Below, one piece after another: positions 1 through 12,453 of a stretch of 64,000 bases of DNA. The notes under the pieces are model-generated. The model saw only the letters and a program-made list of their open reading frames with translations, had not been told where the DNA came from and made no database searches. Origin of the DNA: Paraphysomonas bandaiensis (lineage: Eukaryota > Chrysophyceae); assembly GCA_965644295.1 (NCBI GenBank), contig CBFFRP010000338.1, positions 236,181-300,180 on the forward strand, given 5' to 3'. A program made the position numbers and the translations under genes. Positions within the stretch are counted from its first letter, which is position 1, and each line of letters begins with the position of its first letter.

Positions 1-498
1 CATGCATGACTCAGTATTGGTCTATTGTGAAATTGGCCGCCCCCCCCTCCCTCCCCTAGAATGCGCGGGGTTTTTCGTAATCTCATATAGACTATGCAAG
101 TATAGTGTAGATCTAGCTAGAGTTTTCTTGGTGCCGGCACACAAAGATACGCTGAAAGTTTTATTAATAATCTATACGTTACTTAGCTTGCTTAGTCAAC
201 ACTAACACTTCACTAGGGTACGCTCTCAGAATGGGGCAACTACAGCAAGACCATTATACAAATAATGTTACACACAAAGAGTACAGTGATTTAATATGGT
301 TACCTTCGTTGTCTGTGGTCTGTTATATGATATATTTCATCAAAACTCACATATGCTATCTTATATTAAGATGAATCCCAATAACGGAGCTCTCTCGAAA
401 GGCTGAGTTAGAAATGGATATATTTCAAGATGGAAATACTCGATTAGGGTAATTTAGTGTATTAATTTACATTATACTGTGACGATTCCACACACTAA
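1..498. other. Intergenic, no gene seen
   Basis: AT-rich sequence with scattered stop codons in all frames. I see no conserved coding stretch, splice-bounded exon or RNA gene. The short open frame from base 2 has a composition and ending that look like chance. Confidence 0.5.
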
Positions 499-1167
499 TT
501 AGCGTTTCTGATTTACTATACATTTCCTTAAAGAATAATCTAGGGTTACTACTCCTCGTATAGCCACCATGTAGTCCTGGCCAAGTAAGTCCACATTCTC
601 AAAATGTCCATGTGCAAGGTATGCTGTAACGGCAGTACCATGGATAATAACATTGGTATTCGATGGTATGTTTTCACCATATCCTAATGCCGCGAATGTT
701 TCAGACCGAAGGTAAGTGCAAGGAGAGACAGTGTCGAAAAGGAAATGAACGTTGATGCTTACACCACGCTTGGAAACAATCAAAGGTATAAATATACGGG
801 ACCCTGTGCCATATAGTATTCCTTCAATCGGAAATGCAACATCAGCTTCAGTTGCTTCCAATGCAACACTCCCTAATTCGTCTCCAATTATACACTTATC
901 CTGTGGTGTTATATCACCGATTAGTACATCGTAGGCTGCAGGATGGACGGTAACGGTATCACTCGGAAACTCTAAGCTGTCACGTCGTTGTTCCATCAAA
1001 TTAACGATATATCTCTGTAGAATTGCTAAATCTTTTCCATTTTCCATTTCTGATGCTATTGAACGAAGAGAACTTAGTTTACTGTTTGGTGACATTTTAT
1101 TTATTCTATCAGTATCAGACTTTCCAACAATTTGTTCCAAAACTCCATTGACATCAGTGATATCCAT
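499..1167 (-). CDS. Retropepsin-fold-like protein, probably without protease activity
   Basis: This is an intact single-exon 222-residue protein of uncertain function. Residues 112-215 look like a retropepsin-type aspartic protease domain: a hydrophobic strand leads into FLFDTVSP (D145-T146-V147-S148), where active members have D-T/S-G, and a second psi-loop-like motif LLGQD lies at 194-198. The Gly of the D-T-G triad is Val here, so catalysis is doubtful. Residues 1-70 are polar and probably helical and match nothing I recognise. Retropepsin-like domains occur both in retroelement polyproteins and in stand-alone domesticated host genes; the absence of neighbouring pol domains favours the latter. 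A retroelement LTR-like fragment lies about 120 bases upstream of the start codon. The coding call is fairly sure; the fold assignment is from motif pattern only. Confidence 0.6.
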   Translation of the reverse strand: MDITDVNGVLEQIVGKSDTDRINKMSPNSKLSSLRSIASEMENGKDLAILQRYIVNLMEQRRDSLEFPSDTVTVHPAAYDVLIGDITPQDKCIIGDELGSVALEATEADVAFPIEGILYGTGSRIFIPLIVSKRGVSINVHFLFDTVSPCTYLRSETFAALGYGENIPSNTNVIIHGTAVTAYLAHGHFENVDLLGQDYMVAIRGVVTLDYSLRKCIVNQKR

Positions 1168-1284
1168 ATTTATCTGTTATTAATGTTTACACATGATTGA
1201 ATTAGGATATAAACTATGAATTGACAAGTTAATTAGGAATGAAGAACATCATAACAATCAGAGGAGGAATGTCCAGTTCATATT

Positions 1285-1436
1285 CTCGTATTGGCATCCT
1301 TGGTATATTTTGGTTCAAATAAGCCTCTTATACTGAAACAACAATTATCTGTATTCCAGCCGTAGTTATACTGAAGTTATATAGAGTACTTTTGCTTCAT
1401 TCTATTCCCGAAAAATGAGATGCTGAATACGCTTAA
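1285..1436 (-). repeat. Solo LTR-like fragment
   Basis: On the minus strand this about 150-base segment matches, with many substitutions, the sequence after the broken copia element (24627-24772) and the two arms at 32248-32566. Shared landmarks are the outer tag CGTAT(C/T)GGCATCC, an internal run around ACAACAATTAT, and the inner end near AGATGCTGAATACG. No coding sequence accompanies it, so it behaves as a solo LTR or relic. It sits just upstream of the retropepsin-like gene. Confidence 0.55.
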
Positions 1437-1850
1437 GTGCTATAGGAACCGTAGGTAAAATACTGTGGCAGTATTTTTTTGGTAGTGTGTGACTATGTTT
1501 CACCTGCACCTGGAATATCAACAAAATAACACTGAAATATCAGATTTTTACTGTAGGTGAAATTATCATGGCACACTGTAGAAATCGTATGCAAAAGATA
1601 CAAGGCTGTATCTATATGATATGTGATCTACGTAGAAACCATATTCACATTAATATCGCACCTACATTGAATATCTTGCCTGTATTTAATATCGTGGCCA
1701 CACCACCACGAATTGAGAGACGTTCTTGAAGTCGATGAGGAGGAAGCTCGAGACGTAGCAGGAGAAGTATCATCTGAGAGGACCCATACCAAAACAAAGA
1801 CAATGTATACAGACAAAGTGAAGCACATGACGTAGTTCTTTTGTTCTCTT

Positions 1851-2260
1851 TATCCTGAAAGGTTGGATGATGAAGATAAGCTGATAATTTCTGCCAACAA
1901 AGACCGAGTGATGGAGTACTTTGGGGTTCAGAGCAATGCAGCTAACGACCGGAAGAAATTAGATGGACCACATGATATACCGAATGACAGGAGGATCTCT
2001 ACAGTGCATTACATGTTAAAGGCTATAGTGCATTAGTGTGAAGACTTTGTGGGACCTCTGACGTTTTGGTAATTGACAAGAAGGGGTCAAACCATATCGG
2101 CTTTTATGTAGACTTCAAGCTTTGACAAAAGCTGATAGGGATGATTCTCATCTACGTGCAAGAAAGACAATAGAATTCCTTCTTAAACGAGCATGGGAGT
2201 ATACTGAAATGCGATTCAAAGATATTACTCTCAGCAATGGAGATGTCCCGTTTGAATAAA
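1851..2260 (+). pseudogene. Decayed coding sequence of unknown family
   Basis: Several stretches read as protein but in different frames, separated by stops. An early stretch reads DKLIISANKDRVMEYFGV and continues to a stop near 2035. A short piece follows in another frame. A last piece, ARKTIEFLLKRAWEYTEMRF, ends with a stop near 2260. The breaks lack good GT-AG intron boundaries, so I read this as a frameshifted relic, not a spliced gene. I do not recognise the family; a transposon-derived origin is possible. Confidence 0.3.
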
Positions 2261-3742
2261 GAATTGATCTTTATAATAGTAAAACAATGTTGTGATTATT
2301 AGAGTGTAAGTAATGAACGCGATAGAGTGAGAATTATGAATAACAATATAGAACATAACTATCATGCACAACGGAATAGTTAGAAGTGTAACTGATAATG
2401 ACGACGTTATGGTGACGATCATGTATCTTCGACAGATACTCTCTCTAATTCAGTTCGTGATATATTTCATTGAACATTATAACTCACAGATACAATCTTG
2501 TATTAAGCTGAATTCTAATACGCTCCCTCAATGAAACAATCAGTGAAAGATTATAGAGAGAATATGAACTTATACACACTGAGAGTAAAAACCAGAGTAG
2601 CAGTCACTAGTCAATAATAAGTGCACTGCAGAGATGCCATATTGTGAGACCATCCTTCTAGCCCAGCATCATTTGTAAGCTGAATCCTAATAGTTTGGTA
2701 GAGTATAGTATGAAAGTGCTTTTAAAGAATTGTATCAAGAGTTAGGAATGGAATGTAAGGATGTTGGTAATTTCAGTTATGGCAGTTTCTATAGTAGGTT
2801 ATGTTCTAGTAGTAGAGGTAAGTGAGTACTATTTGTAATCTATATCAATATTATACTAAGTAGTAATAATATACGAAGTATGTATGTCTACTACAGTATA
2901 TATATTATTTGCACTTGAAATATATGTAAATTTTTGACTAAGAAAGTCGATTGTATATAAGCCAGCTACGAAAACCACTGCTAGATATATATTAGGGTCT
3001 ATTTTCAATAAAGCAATACAGATAGGTACTGGGACTACTTCAGAAGACTTTGACCACTGTGGTGTACCAGCGCGTGTGAATGGCAATCAGAAGAGGGCAC
3101 GTAGTTCACTCAGATAAGCAAATAATAATCATATCCTCCTTCCTTAATATACGTGAAATAAGAATAGGTGAAGTGACACGCTATCACCATAAAATAACTA
3201 ATATTTGTTATTATACGGTAGGTATGTACGTGTGTGCCTTTTCAATTGTACTCCAAAAATCTTGCAATATACATTTACCACCTACCCCATATCCCCAATA
3301 TATAAGCATATACATAAAATAATATATAATATATATACCAGTCTATTTTAAACACAACTGTTATATTAGGTCTCATCACGTTTGCAGGCACTTGTCGCAT
3401 GGGTCTTCGTGTTAAAGTATAGAAGATAGAAGCAAGTGTACTGAACCCCTCATAATTATGGCTTGATATTATGATTTTTTATTGTTAAAAGAATTTAGCT
3501 TGCATTGCTTCTTGATTCTCGTATCCTGGCTACTCAACCTCGCATAACATACGTACTAGCGAATGATAGTACATCGAATTCTGGATATATGCGTTGTATT
3601 ATAATACTCGCAGTACAAGTATAGCCCACATATTAACTCAGTTTGTGGAACCGTGATACTTGAGCATCATGAAATATAAATGATGAGAACACTATTATTA
3701 CATATACTTCACTTAACTATAACTAATACTTCAACAACATAA
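2261..3742. other. Intergenic, no supported gene
   Basis: AT-rich sequence between the decayed frame and the lysine-rich gene. A minus-strand open frame at 2856-3086 (76 residues with one hydrophobic stretch) is the most protein-like item. It has no recognisable motif and no clear splice partners, so I do not call it. Confidence 0.4.
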
Positions 3743-4210
3743 TTATTTCTTGTCATCTACTTTAGACTTCTTTTTCTTAGGCTTAACGACCTCTATAGAT
3801 TCTGGATCAGATACAGACTTTCTTTTCTCAGAAAGAGGCTTCACACCACCTTCCTTCTCAGTAGACTCCCGCTTACGCTTCTTTTCTTTAGATGGTGTTT
3901 TACTCTTATCTTTCTTCTTCTTCTTCTCTACTGATGGAGGCACATCCTCTTTTTTACTGGCAGATTCACTATCATCATTCTCCGTTTCTTTGATTAATAT
4001 TTTTTGTTGAGCTTCTAAAGCATTACACATCGTGTCAAGTTTTTCAAGAACTTCATCAGAAACTTTTCCAACTCGCATAGCATGCTGAATGTTGAGAGGA
4101 TCGCCACCATTTGATTCTATAAAGGAACGTATTTTGGATGTTATTTTCTTGGTAGAAATATCCTTTTCCCCAGTTACTATGACAAACGGTTCTAACTTTT
4201 GTGTAGACAT
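3743..4210 (-). CDS. Lysine-rich, probably nuclear protein of unknown function
   Basis: A 155-residue protein starting MSTQKLEPFVIV. Residues 1-75 form a small, possibly helical domain (TGEKDISTKKITSKIRSFIE and following). Residues 85-155 are a low-complexity basic/acidic tail with clusters such as KKKKKDKSK, KEKKRKRE and PKKKKSK, which look like nuclear or nucleolar localisation signals. I chose this start over one 24 residues upstream because the upstream extension is hydrophobic and unlike the rest, and the internal Met begins the conserved-looking domain. It is divergently paired with the phosphopantetheine adenylyltransferase gene across a 0.9 kb ATGT array. No family is recognised; a chromatin or ribosome-biogenesis role is only a guess from composition. 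Confidence 0.65.
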   Translation of the reverse strand: MSTQKLEPFVIVTGEKDISTKKITSKIRSFIESNGGDPLNIQHAMRVGKVSDEVLEKLDTMCNALEAQQKILIKETENDDSESASKKEDVPPSVEKKKKKDKSKTPSKEKKRKRESTEKEGGVKPLSEKRKSVSDPESIEVVKPKKKKSKVDDKK

Positions 4211-4333
4211 TATGAATATTAAATATATCAGAGAAAATAAATGACAGTTTGGTCTGGTATCGGCGTGGAATGAAGGACACATAGAGCACCGCCCTGGCTA
4301 AACACACTCCACCACATATTCCACACACCACTC

Positions 4334-4380
4334 ACATGTATATGTATGTATGTATGTCTGTATGTCTGTATGTATGTATG

Positions 4381-4414
<34 letters not shown>

Positions 4415-4916
4415 TGTATGTATGTATGTATGTATGTATGTATGTATGTATGTATGTATGTATGTATGTATGTATGTATGTATGTATGTATGTATGTATG
4501 TATGTATGTATGTATGTATGTATGTATGTATGTATGTATGTATGTATGTATGTATGTATGCATGTATGTATGTATGTATGTATGTATGTATGTATGTATG
4601 TATGTATGTATGTATGTATGTATGTATGTATGTATGTATGTATGTATGTATGTATGTATGTATGTATGTATGTATGTATGTATGTATGTATGTATGTATG
4701 TATGTATGTATGTATGTATGTATGTATGTATGTATGTATGTATGTATGTATGTATGTATGTATGTATGTATGTATGTATGTATGTATGTATGTATGTATG
4801 TATGTATGTATGTATGTATGTATGTATGTATGTATGTATGTATGTATGTATGTATGTATGTATGTATGTATGTATGTATGTATGTATGTATGTATGTATG
4901 TATGTATGTATGTATG

Positions 4917-4948
<32 letters not shown>

Positions 4949-5134
4949 TGTATGTATGTATGTATGTATGTATGTATGTATGTATGTATGTATGTATGTA
5001 TGTATGTATGTATGTATGTATGTGTGTATGTATGTATGTATGTATGTATGTATGTGTGTATGTATGTATGTGTGTATGTATGTATGTATGTATGTATGTA
5101 TGTATGTATGTATGTATGTATGTATGTATGTATG

Positions 5135-5198
<64 letters not shown>

Positions 5199-5256
5199 TG
5201 TATGTATGTATGTATGTATGTATGTATGTATGTATGTATGTACGTATGTATGTATA
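4334..5256 (+). repeat. Long (ATGT)n tetranucleotide microsatellite
   Basis: About 920 bases of ATGT repeats, with rare interruptions (C near 4561, an ATA slip near 4916-4920, GTGT variants around 5022-5072, ATAT near 5137 and 5167). The unit is four bases and contains no stop in any frame, so it produces long artificial open frames on both strands. These are not genes. It occupies the space between the minus-strand start at 4210 and the plus-strand start at 5537. Confidence 0.98.
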
Positions 5257-5536
5257 CCTATACAAGTGATTTGGCTGGGCAAATCCAGCACTTTTTTGCT
5301 TGGTCTACCGAACGCACCCTGATATATGATATGCATTATGTATAGGTTCAATGCATTTCGTCTCATGTCACTCATATCTTTTCACTCTAAGATATAATTC
5401 AACACAATATATATACAGAGAGAGCTCATAACAAGACTTCCCACTACAGTGTGTTTAATACACCCATATCTTCGATCGTCCTCTATTCTAATCTACTCTA
5501 ATCTACTCTACTCTAATCTAATCTAATACAGTCGTA

Positions 5537-6613
5537 ATGCTTCCAATGTTTAACTTATCTGAGCCGATCAACTCATGTTTATTATTTTTAACTTCTACGT
5601 TAAGTTTCATATGTTATAAGCACAGAAAACAAGTGAAGAAAATCAATCAATCTGGTAAAAATATCTTAGTAGTGCTGCATATTCCAGGAACAGGAACTGT
5701 TAGTATGCCAACTGCGCTAAATAATGATATTATTATTGCAAAGGCAGTGGAAGGTATGTGTATACATATGTGTGTATGTATTCCCCCTCATTAGTTGTGT
5801 ATTTACTATATATTAGCTCTTAGTGGGAACCTGTATATTTACATACTCAATGGGGGCGACGATGACAATGCAGCTATGATGAGGTACATCTCGTATGTGT
5901 ATTCACGAGCATGGGATGAGATGGTTTTGAATAAGAAACTTCACTCACAGTGTATTGTTGTTGGCGATTCCAGTAGCTGCTCATTCATGCCATTAAATGA
6001 TATTATGAAGTCAAGTTTGGATAAAGCATTTGTCTCAGACACTCATCAAGAAAACTTAGTGCGAATATTATGTTCATCTGTAGGCAAACCATCGGTAGAT
6101 ATCAGTGTCGTTCCTGAACCTGGCTATGTTGATGATGTTTACTACTTTGATGCCGAGGATGAAATTTTGCCTCAATACAAAAAAGTAGCATTGGGGGGTA
6201 CTTTTGATAGAATTCACAATGGCCATCGAAAATTGTTGACCCTTGCTGCCGGCGTATGTACGGGTACTCTAGTGGTGGGTATCATGACAGACGAAATGCT
6301 TAAGAAGAAGAGTAATGCAAATATGATCCAGAATTTTGCCACAAGAAAACAGGCTGTACTTTCCTTTCTTCGACTAATAAAGCCTGGTCTTGATATTTTT
6401 ATTGCCCCTCTAACGGACCCATTTGGCCCGACAATAACAGACCCGTCAATTGGTTCTATTGTCGTGTCTTCTGAAACTATAACTGGAGTATCGAAGATAA
6501 ATAAACTACGAAAGGATGCGAAATTTTCAGCCTTGGATGTGTTGGTTGTAAAGCGTGCAGATGTTGCAACATTATCCAGCTCTTTCATCAGAGATTTTGA
6601 AAAGAGTGTGTAG
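5537..6613 (+). CDS. Phosphopantetheine adenylyltransferase (CoA biosynthesis)
   Basis: Two exons, 5537-5753 and 5817-6613, joined by a 63-base GT-AG intron, give 337 residues. The enzyme transfers AMP from ATP to 4'-phosphopantetheine, the penultimate step of coenzyme A synthesis. The nucleotidyltransferase signature GGTFDRIHNGH lies near residue 220, and the closing LSSSFIRDF corresponds to the family's second ATP-binding motif. The first 215 residues match in position the N-terminal domain of eukaryotic PPAT (yeast Cab4, and the N-terminal half of animal COASY). There is no dephospho-CoA kinase domain after it, so it is monofunctional. Residues 11-27 are hydrophobic and could target a membrane or organelle. 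The acceptor at 5816 is preferred over the AG six bases later because only it keeps the frame. A run of TCTAATCTAC-like repeats lies just upstream. Confidence 0.9.
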
Positions 6614-6914
6614 TATATATAATTCTAGAGATTGTGGATTGAAATTGAATTATGAAGTGAAATCCCCATGTTACGCACCTTGGGCTTTGTTGTGAATTTG
6701 GTTAGTATTTAAGCATTCTATAATAAACTGTAGAGATATTTGTAAAGAAAGTGTTGGTGGGGTATGTGCTAAAGATGAGTTCTGAAACTATTATAAATTT
6801 GAATAATTCTTGAAGAGCATTGTTGTAACTTAATATACTAGCTAGTAGTGAATTTCTTTTACATAAGCAAGTACATAATATATATTGATTGTTATATATT
6901 ATATATATTCAAAT
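6614..6914. other. Intergenic spacer before hAT element
   Basis: AT-rich 3' flank of the adenylyltransferase gene. No coding or structured element is evident. Its last eight bases, ATTCAAAT, are the left target-site duplication of the following transposon. Confidence 0.5.
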
Positions 6915-7629
6915 CAGGGATAGGGAACAATATATTGCAATACTATTGTTAGATAGCGTTCCATCAATACTATTGATGGATTTTTTAAACCGGTCCTACA
7001 ATACAATTACAATATATTGCAATATATTGTCAATGTATTGCAATATATTAGTATGACTAATCAGTAGGTAAACACATCCGTAGATTTCATTTCTAGTATT
7101 AGTCATTAAGATCACATGACAACCAAACCAACTACTGCTTATAGCTAAAAAAAATCCACCTCGTCCTCATACTCTGAGCCATCATCGGTGACGTCAACAT
7201 AACCATATTCATCCACAGAATTAATTGAAATATGCTAGTATCCGGCCATAACTGTCGAATAGCTTTCAGAAACAACAGCATATTAAGTAGGATGGATACT
7301 TTTGCGCAACACTGATATAATATGTCTAGCTGTGCTGAACAGACGTTCCCATGTATTGGAAGATCCCATACCAGGGCCAGGCAACCGTTAATGACTCGTG
7401 GATCTGTACGTTTCTTAATTTTTTGAGCTGACTGAAGGCTTTTAGTCGCATAGTCAACATCAGCTTCATTATCCTTTGTAATGTTGTAATCAATTTCTCG
7501 GTTATTTATATCCATTTTGCACCCTACAGTTGAGAATCTTCTCTTATATGTCTATCATAATATTGATTGCAATATATTGCAATGTATTGTACAATGTATT
7601 GCAATACAATATATTGTTCCCTATCCCTG
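6915..7629 (-). mobile_element. hAT-type non-autonomous transposon, copy 1
   Basis: A 715-base element with terminal inverted repeats beginning CAGGGATAGGGAACAATATA at both ends and a perfect 8-bp target-site duplication, ATTCAAAT (6907-6914 and 7630-7637). Eight-base duplications and CAGGG-type ends are characteristic of the hAT superfamily. Subterminal regions hold many copies of the palindrome CAATATATTG, plausible transposase-binding sites. The minus strand carries a short frame starting MDINNREIDYNITKDN (7515 downwards) that shifts frame into remnants of the hAT C-terminal dimerisation region (NMLLFLKAIRQLWPD). It therefore looks like an internally deleted derivative of an autonomous element. 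Confidence 0.9.
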
Positions 7630-7637
7630 ATTCAAAT

Positions 7638-8563
7638 TATTATTACGGTTTATACCGCTGTTTCTATCCCTGGTACTTTTATACCATAGTTTGTGTGTCA
7701 GGTTGCGTTAATCCGGGTAGTGTACAGCTTACAAATAATAGGGAGATGGCCTTTCGCTTTCCGTAGCCGTATAGGAATTGTTACATTTTTGAATTGTGAC
7801 TGTTTAAGGTTAGTGCAGATCAGCTAAATACAAACTAGTATATCAAAAATTTTGTAGCAGCACTTCGTTATCCATATTAAATATATTTATTGTATCTAGA
7901 TTTCTCTTTTCATTTTCACGTATAATACACACACATTTTCACGCGGAAATCATATGATATGTGGCAAATATTTAGAAATCATTTAATATGGGGCCATCAG
8001 ATGCTGTAGAATTTTCTAGCACATACATTCACTTAAATCCAGAGTGCCTTTTGCATGGAAAACGATCTAAGAATCTTGTTAAGTTACGATTTGAGTCTGG
8101 AGAAAGCAAGAATAGGCAGCAGATGTATAAGAGGACATAATATTATAGATGACACATTTCCGTTACTATAACACTGCAGAGCGTATATATACATATGTAT
8201 ACATATGTATACAGCAGCAGCATACAGAAACTGAAATCAAAAACAGACAGCATTTCGATTTTTTGAATTTTCAGCTGAGTTTTTTTCTGGTGCATACCAT
8301 ACTGCTGTATGTGGGTGCAGTATATGCATATGCAAGTGTTTGTGTGTATGTATTGTGTATATAGAGATATTGAACTGGTCGTATCATGAGGCAGATAGAA
8401 GTCGAAGTGTCCAGTTTAATATACTTAACTTCCTTAACTTCATTTGAATATAGGAGAGTATATGTATGTATCATATGAAATCATACGTATAGATATTAAT
8501 ATCTGTATTCATACCTCCTATAATTAAATAATACATACATATATATATATATCCACACTCAAG
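7638..8563. other. Intergenic, mostly non-coding
   Basis: AT-rich sequence between the hAT element and the Tectonic gene. Apart from one 50-codon open frame (7988-8140, listed separately) I see nothing beyond ATATAC-type simple sequence. Confidence 0.4.
7988..8140 (+). CDS. Possible small ORF of unknown function
   Basis: A 50-codon frame starting MGPSDAVEFSSTYIHLNP and ending with a charged tail. Its amino-acid make-up is more protein-like than the surrounding frames. No homologous family is recognised and no splice partner is evident. It could be a short gene, an isolated exon or chance. Confidence 0.2.
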   Translation: MGPSDAVEFSSTYIHLNPECLLHGKRSKNLVKLRFESGESKNRQQMYKRT

Positions 8564-11079
8564 ATGCATACAGTGGGATTGTTTCTATTAACGATATGCG
8601 GGTTAGGATTCACTATGTCTTGGGGGGATATCATCGACCCATCCCTTCAATACACATGGTCTAGGTATGAATATATTCATAGTTAAGTTAATGGTATATG
8701 TATAATCTTATAAATAGAGGATATCCACAGTCCTGTAAGTGTGTTGAAACAGGAGTAACAAGCAGTGAATGTGATTTATATAAATGCACATGTTCATGTG
8801 ATCTTTCTGCGGGTGAATGTGATTATAGTTGTTGCTGTGATCCGGACTGCTCTGTTGATCAGGTAACAGACTCATATGTATTAGATTATATCATTTAATC
8901 AGTTATTTATATGATAGATTGATCGATTTCGAGATAATGGAGTGTGTAGTGATGAGGGTTATACACCGGACAGTGAAAGAGTATGTTACAGCTCTGAGGA
9001 ATTACAAAAAGTCAATCCGCGATCACCAGTTGAGGGGAAAGCGACATCAACTGATGCACTAGATGAAATGCTGTGTGTTGAGAAAAAGAATAAAGAGCTC
9101 AAAGTGGGAACATGCTCATGTTTTGATAACACACATCATTATTTACACAGGGAAATTTTTATGAAGAGGTGGGACACCCTCAGGACACATCAGTCTTCGA
9201 CGAGTCTGGCGGCCAGAAGGAATATACTTACTCCACTGAAGATACTGTTCAGGTACAGCGAATGGTTACTAAGACATCATATTTATTCCGATATCATGTC
9301 CTTATATTTTAGTTGACAAATGATGGGTTCTACGATCATAACGACACTATTCCTGCGTACAATGGTCGGTATTCACCGCCATCTAGCTTTGGGGGTTCCG
9401 GTTATTTACCCCTACCGCGACCTGATTTTTCTGGATATTGCAACGATAATAACAATGCTGAATTTCGTAACGATGCATCGACCATGTGCTTGAGAAAGCT
9501 TGGTGGTAGTTCAAATACTGAAGCTTCTTTTGCATCGCAGTGCGAAGCCGGTCTTGTATCAACGGACACGTTAGTAAGAAATCTACTATTAGCCAGCACA
9601 CCGTAAGTTGCTACGTGTTGAGTAACTTGTGTAACCTTTACCCTCAGACCAGCAACTCTTGGTACACCTCCGGCTGAGTATGTGAGTCCGGTGATTACGT
9701 CTGTGATGTTTCTGTCACCTGCAGATGAAAACAACGCTGCTGTTTCTACCGATGTGACCTCTGCTTGGATGACCAATAATTGTTCAACTGGTGTTGAAAG
9801 CAGTTCCTCAAACTACGACTCAAGTTGCCAATTTGGCAGTAATTTTTCAAGCAATACTATTTGTCGAAATGCTATTCAATCAATTACATTTACTGTTAGC
9901 CATGCGCAGGACTCACAGTCATCCATTGAGTCTGTTTCTGTGGAATTTGTTGTCATGGATATTGTATTAAGCGATTCCAATGGGGGAGCTGAATTTGCGC
10001 AGTCATTCGGAATTTTGTACAACGATACTGCATCGGCATCCTCGATTTCTCAAGTTAATGGTAATCAGGTTAAGCGGTATCGATCTGGCAATCCGGGATA
10101 TCGTTTTGGCCTTCCTGTTCTCTTTGGTTCACTAGACAGCTCTAATGAGGTTATACTAGCCGAGGAAAGTGGACTCACAGTGTCTACAGCTTTACCAACT
10201 TCACAAGCTGGGGTGTCAACATTTGGGTCTGCGCTCTGCCCATCGGAGTTGACCATTGACAACGTAGAAAAAGAAGGTGTAAGATTCGGATACGACTTAG
10301 TATCCTCGTGTTCATTGCAGTTGAATAGGTAGTTCAGTATGTGTATAATGGTGATGTAACTAATTTTCTTGCCACCCAGGTCATCTCTTCGAAGCTTTTG
10401 TTGTGAAGGTGCTGACCTTTGTGACCCCGGATATAGCAGTGTATATTCAATGTCTAATGGAGTACCTGTGTATCTGGATCCGGTTGAAGGGTAAGTATAG
10501 ATACAAGGGCTTCCCGATTGTTGACGTATTGTGCAGTTACATTGGAGCGTTTGGTAATGCGGACCCTTTGGATGTAAATCAATGGTTTGCCTTATCAGTC
10601 GACAACCCTTCTGTGCTTGTTTCGAATAGGCGGTGGACAGAGAGTTCAGGGGTGTGCAGCTCAATGATCACTGGTGTGAATTACAAGTTTCTGGTGACTT
10701 ACGCTGGGGAGAAAGGTAACCCACAAAACAAAATCGTGTCTGCTATGGTGGAGTATAAAACATCCGATGTAGTAATGAGGTACGAGAAATATGTTAGCAA
10801 ATTTATCAATTAATTCATTGTGTCAGAGCTCCTGTCGATGATGAAGTTGCTGAACAACCAATCACGCTGTCAATCACGGCGACGTTCATATTTAAAGAGA
10901 ACGAGGATTTGAAGGGATATACCCCCCCTCCCCCTCCTGGTCTTTTGACTGTTCCATATGATGTTTTTTACCCGTTCAATATAGGAAATAGTGCTCCGAA
11001 ATGCAATAGAATTTCACTTTTCAGTACCTTCGTGTTGATTGCTTTCGCCACATTAGTCGGGGTTGTGTATGGAAATTGA
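8564..11079 (+). CDS. Tectonic-family ciliary transition-zone protein
   Basis: Nine exons (8564-8664, 8718-8862, 8918-9103, 9151-9252, 9313-9602, 9648-10328, 10380-10490, 10537-10779, 10827-11079) with 45-60-base GT-AG introns give 703 residues in one consistent frame. Residues 1-19 are a signal peptide. A cysteine-rich block follows (CDLYKCTCSCDLSAGEC, then YSCCCDPDCS) that is the hallmark of Tectonics. Later family marks are SGNPGYRFGLPV, VRFGYDLVSSCSLQL, GAFGNA and DVFYPF. A proline-rich linker and a C-terminal hydrophobic segment (about 678-698) suggest a membrane anchor. Tectonics act with MKS/B9 proteins at the ciliary transition zone to control membrane protein entry. Animals usually have several paralogues; only one is seen here. 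The presence of this gene implies a flagellated life stage. Confidence 0.9.
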
Positions 11080-11664
11080 GCGGCCTGTAAGGTGTTGTGG
11101 TGAGACGTGCAGTACAGTGTGACAATTTGTAGTACTAGTATCAATGAGAAATTGTAAAAATAATACTTGAGTTAGTTTATTCATTTGTATCGTATATTGT
11201 GATTGCCGTGCGTGTTATTCAGATGCAAACACTATGGCAGCTAGTAGTTAGATTTCTGACTTACAAAGCTTGACTTAATACAGCAACACTCTTGCACTAC
11301 TAGTCTATTAGTATCTCATTGAGGTATTTAGGTATTTTTCATGCATTGACTACGTCTGACTTTTTTTGGTCTACACACTTCGACTGTGCACGCTGATGAT
11401 GTAGTCATCCAGAGAAAGCTCCAATATTGCATTCTCAGGACTACGTACACTATAGAGTAAGTGAACTGCTTAATTTACTGAAACGGTAAGGTCTAATTTT
11501 ATCACACACTAGGGATGTTTCAATATGAGTGTCAGAGTGTTACGAAGTCGCATAGTAGCAAAGAAACAATGATTTTTAGTTTTTAAATGACATTGTCATT
11601 ATTACTTAACGGAAAGAAGTAATTCACAGTTACATACCACAGAATTACTGTCAATACGATGAAA
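11080..11664. other. Convergent 3' intergenic region
   Basis: This is the space between the ends of the Tectonic gene (+) and calmodulin (-). It is AT-rich, with no open frame or repeat worth calling. It presumably holds both 3' UTRs. Confidence 0.5.

Positions 11665-12453
<789 letters not shown>

Noticed and set aside
2-205. Short plus-strand frame at the left edge
   Set aside because: No coding character and no continuation that can be judged at the window edge.
4228-5375. Very long open frames on both strands reading poly(THYI) or poly(CMYV)
   Set aside because: They are translations of the ATGT microsatellite, which has no stop codon in any frame; the same applies at 39754-39978, 49047-49652 and 52638-53295.
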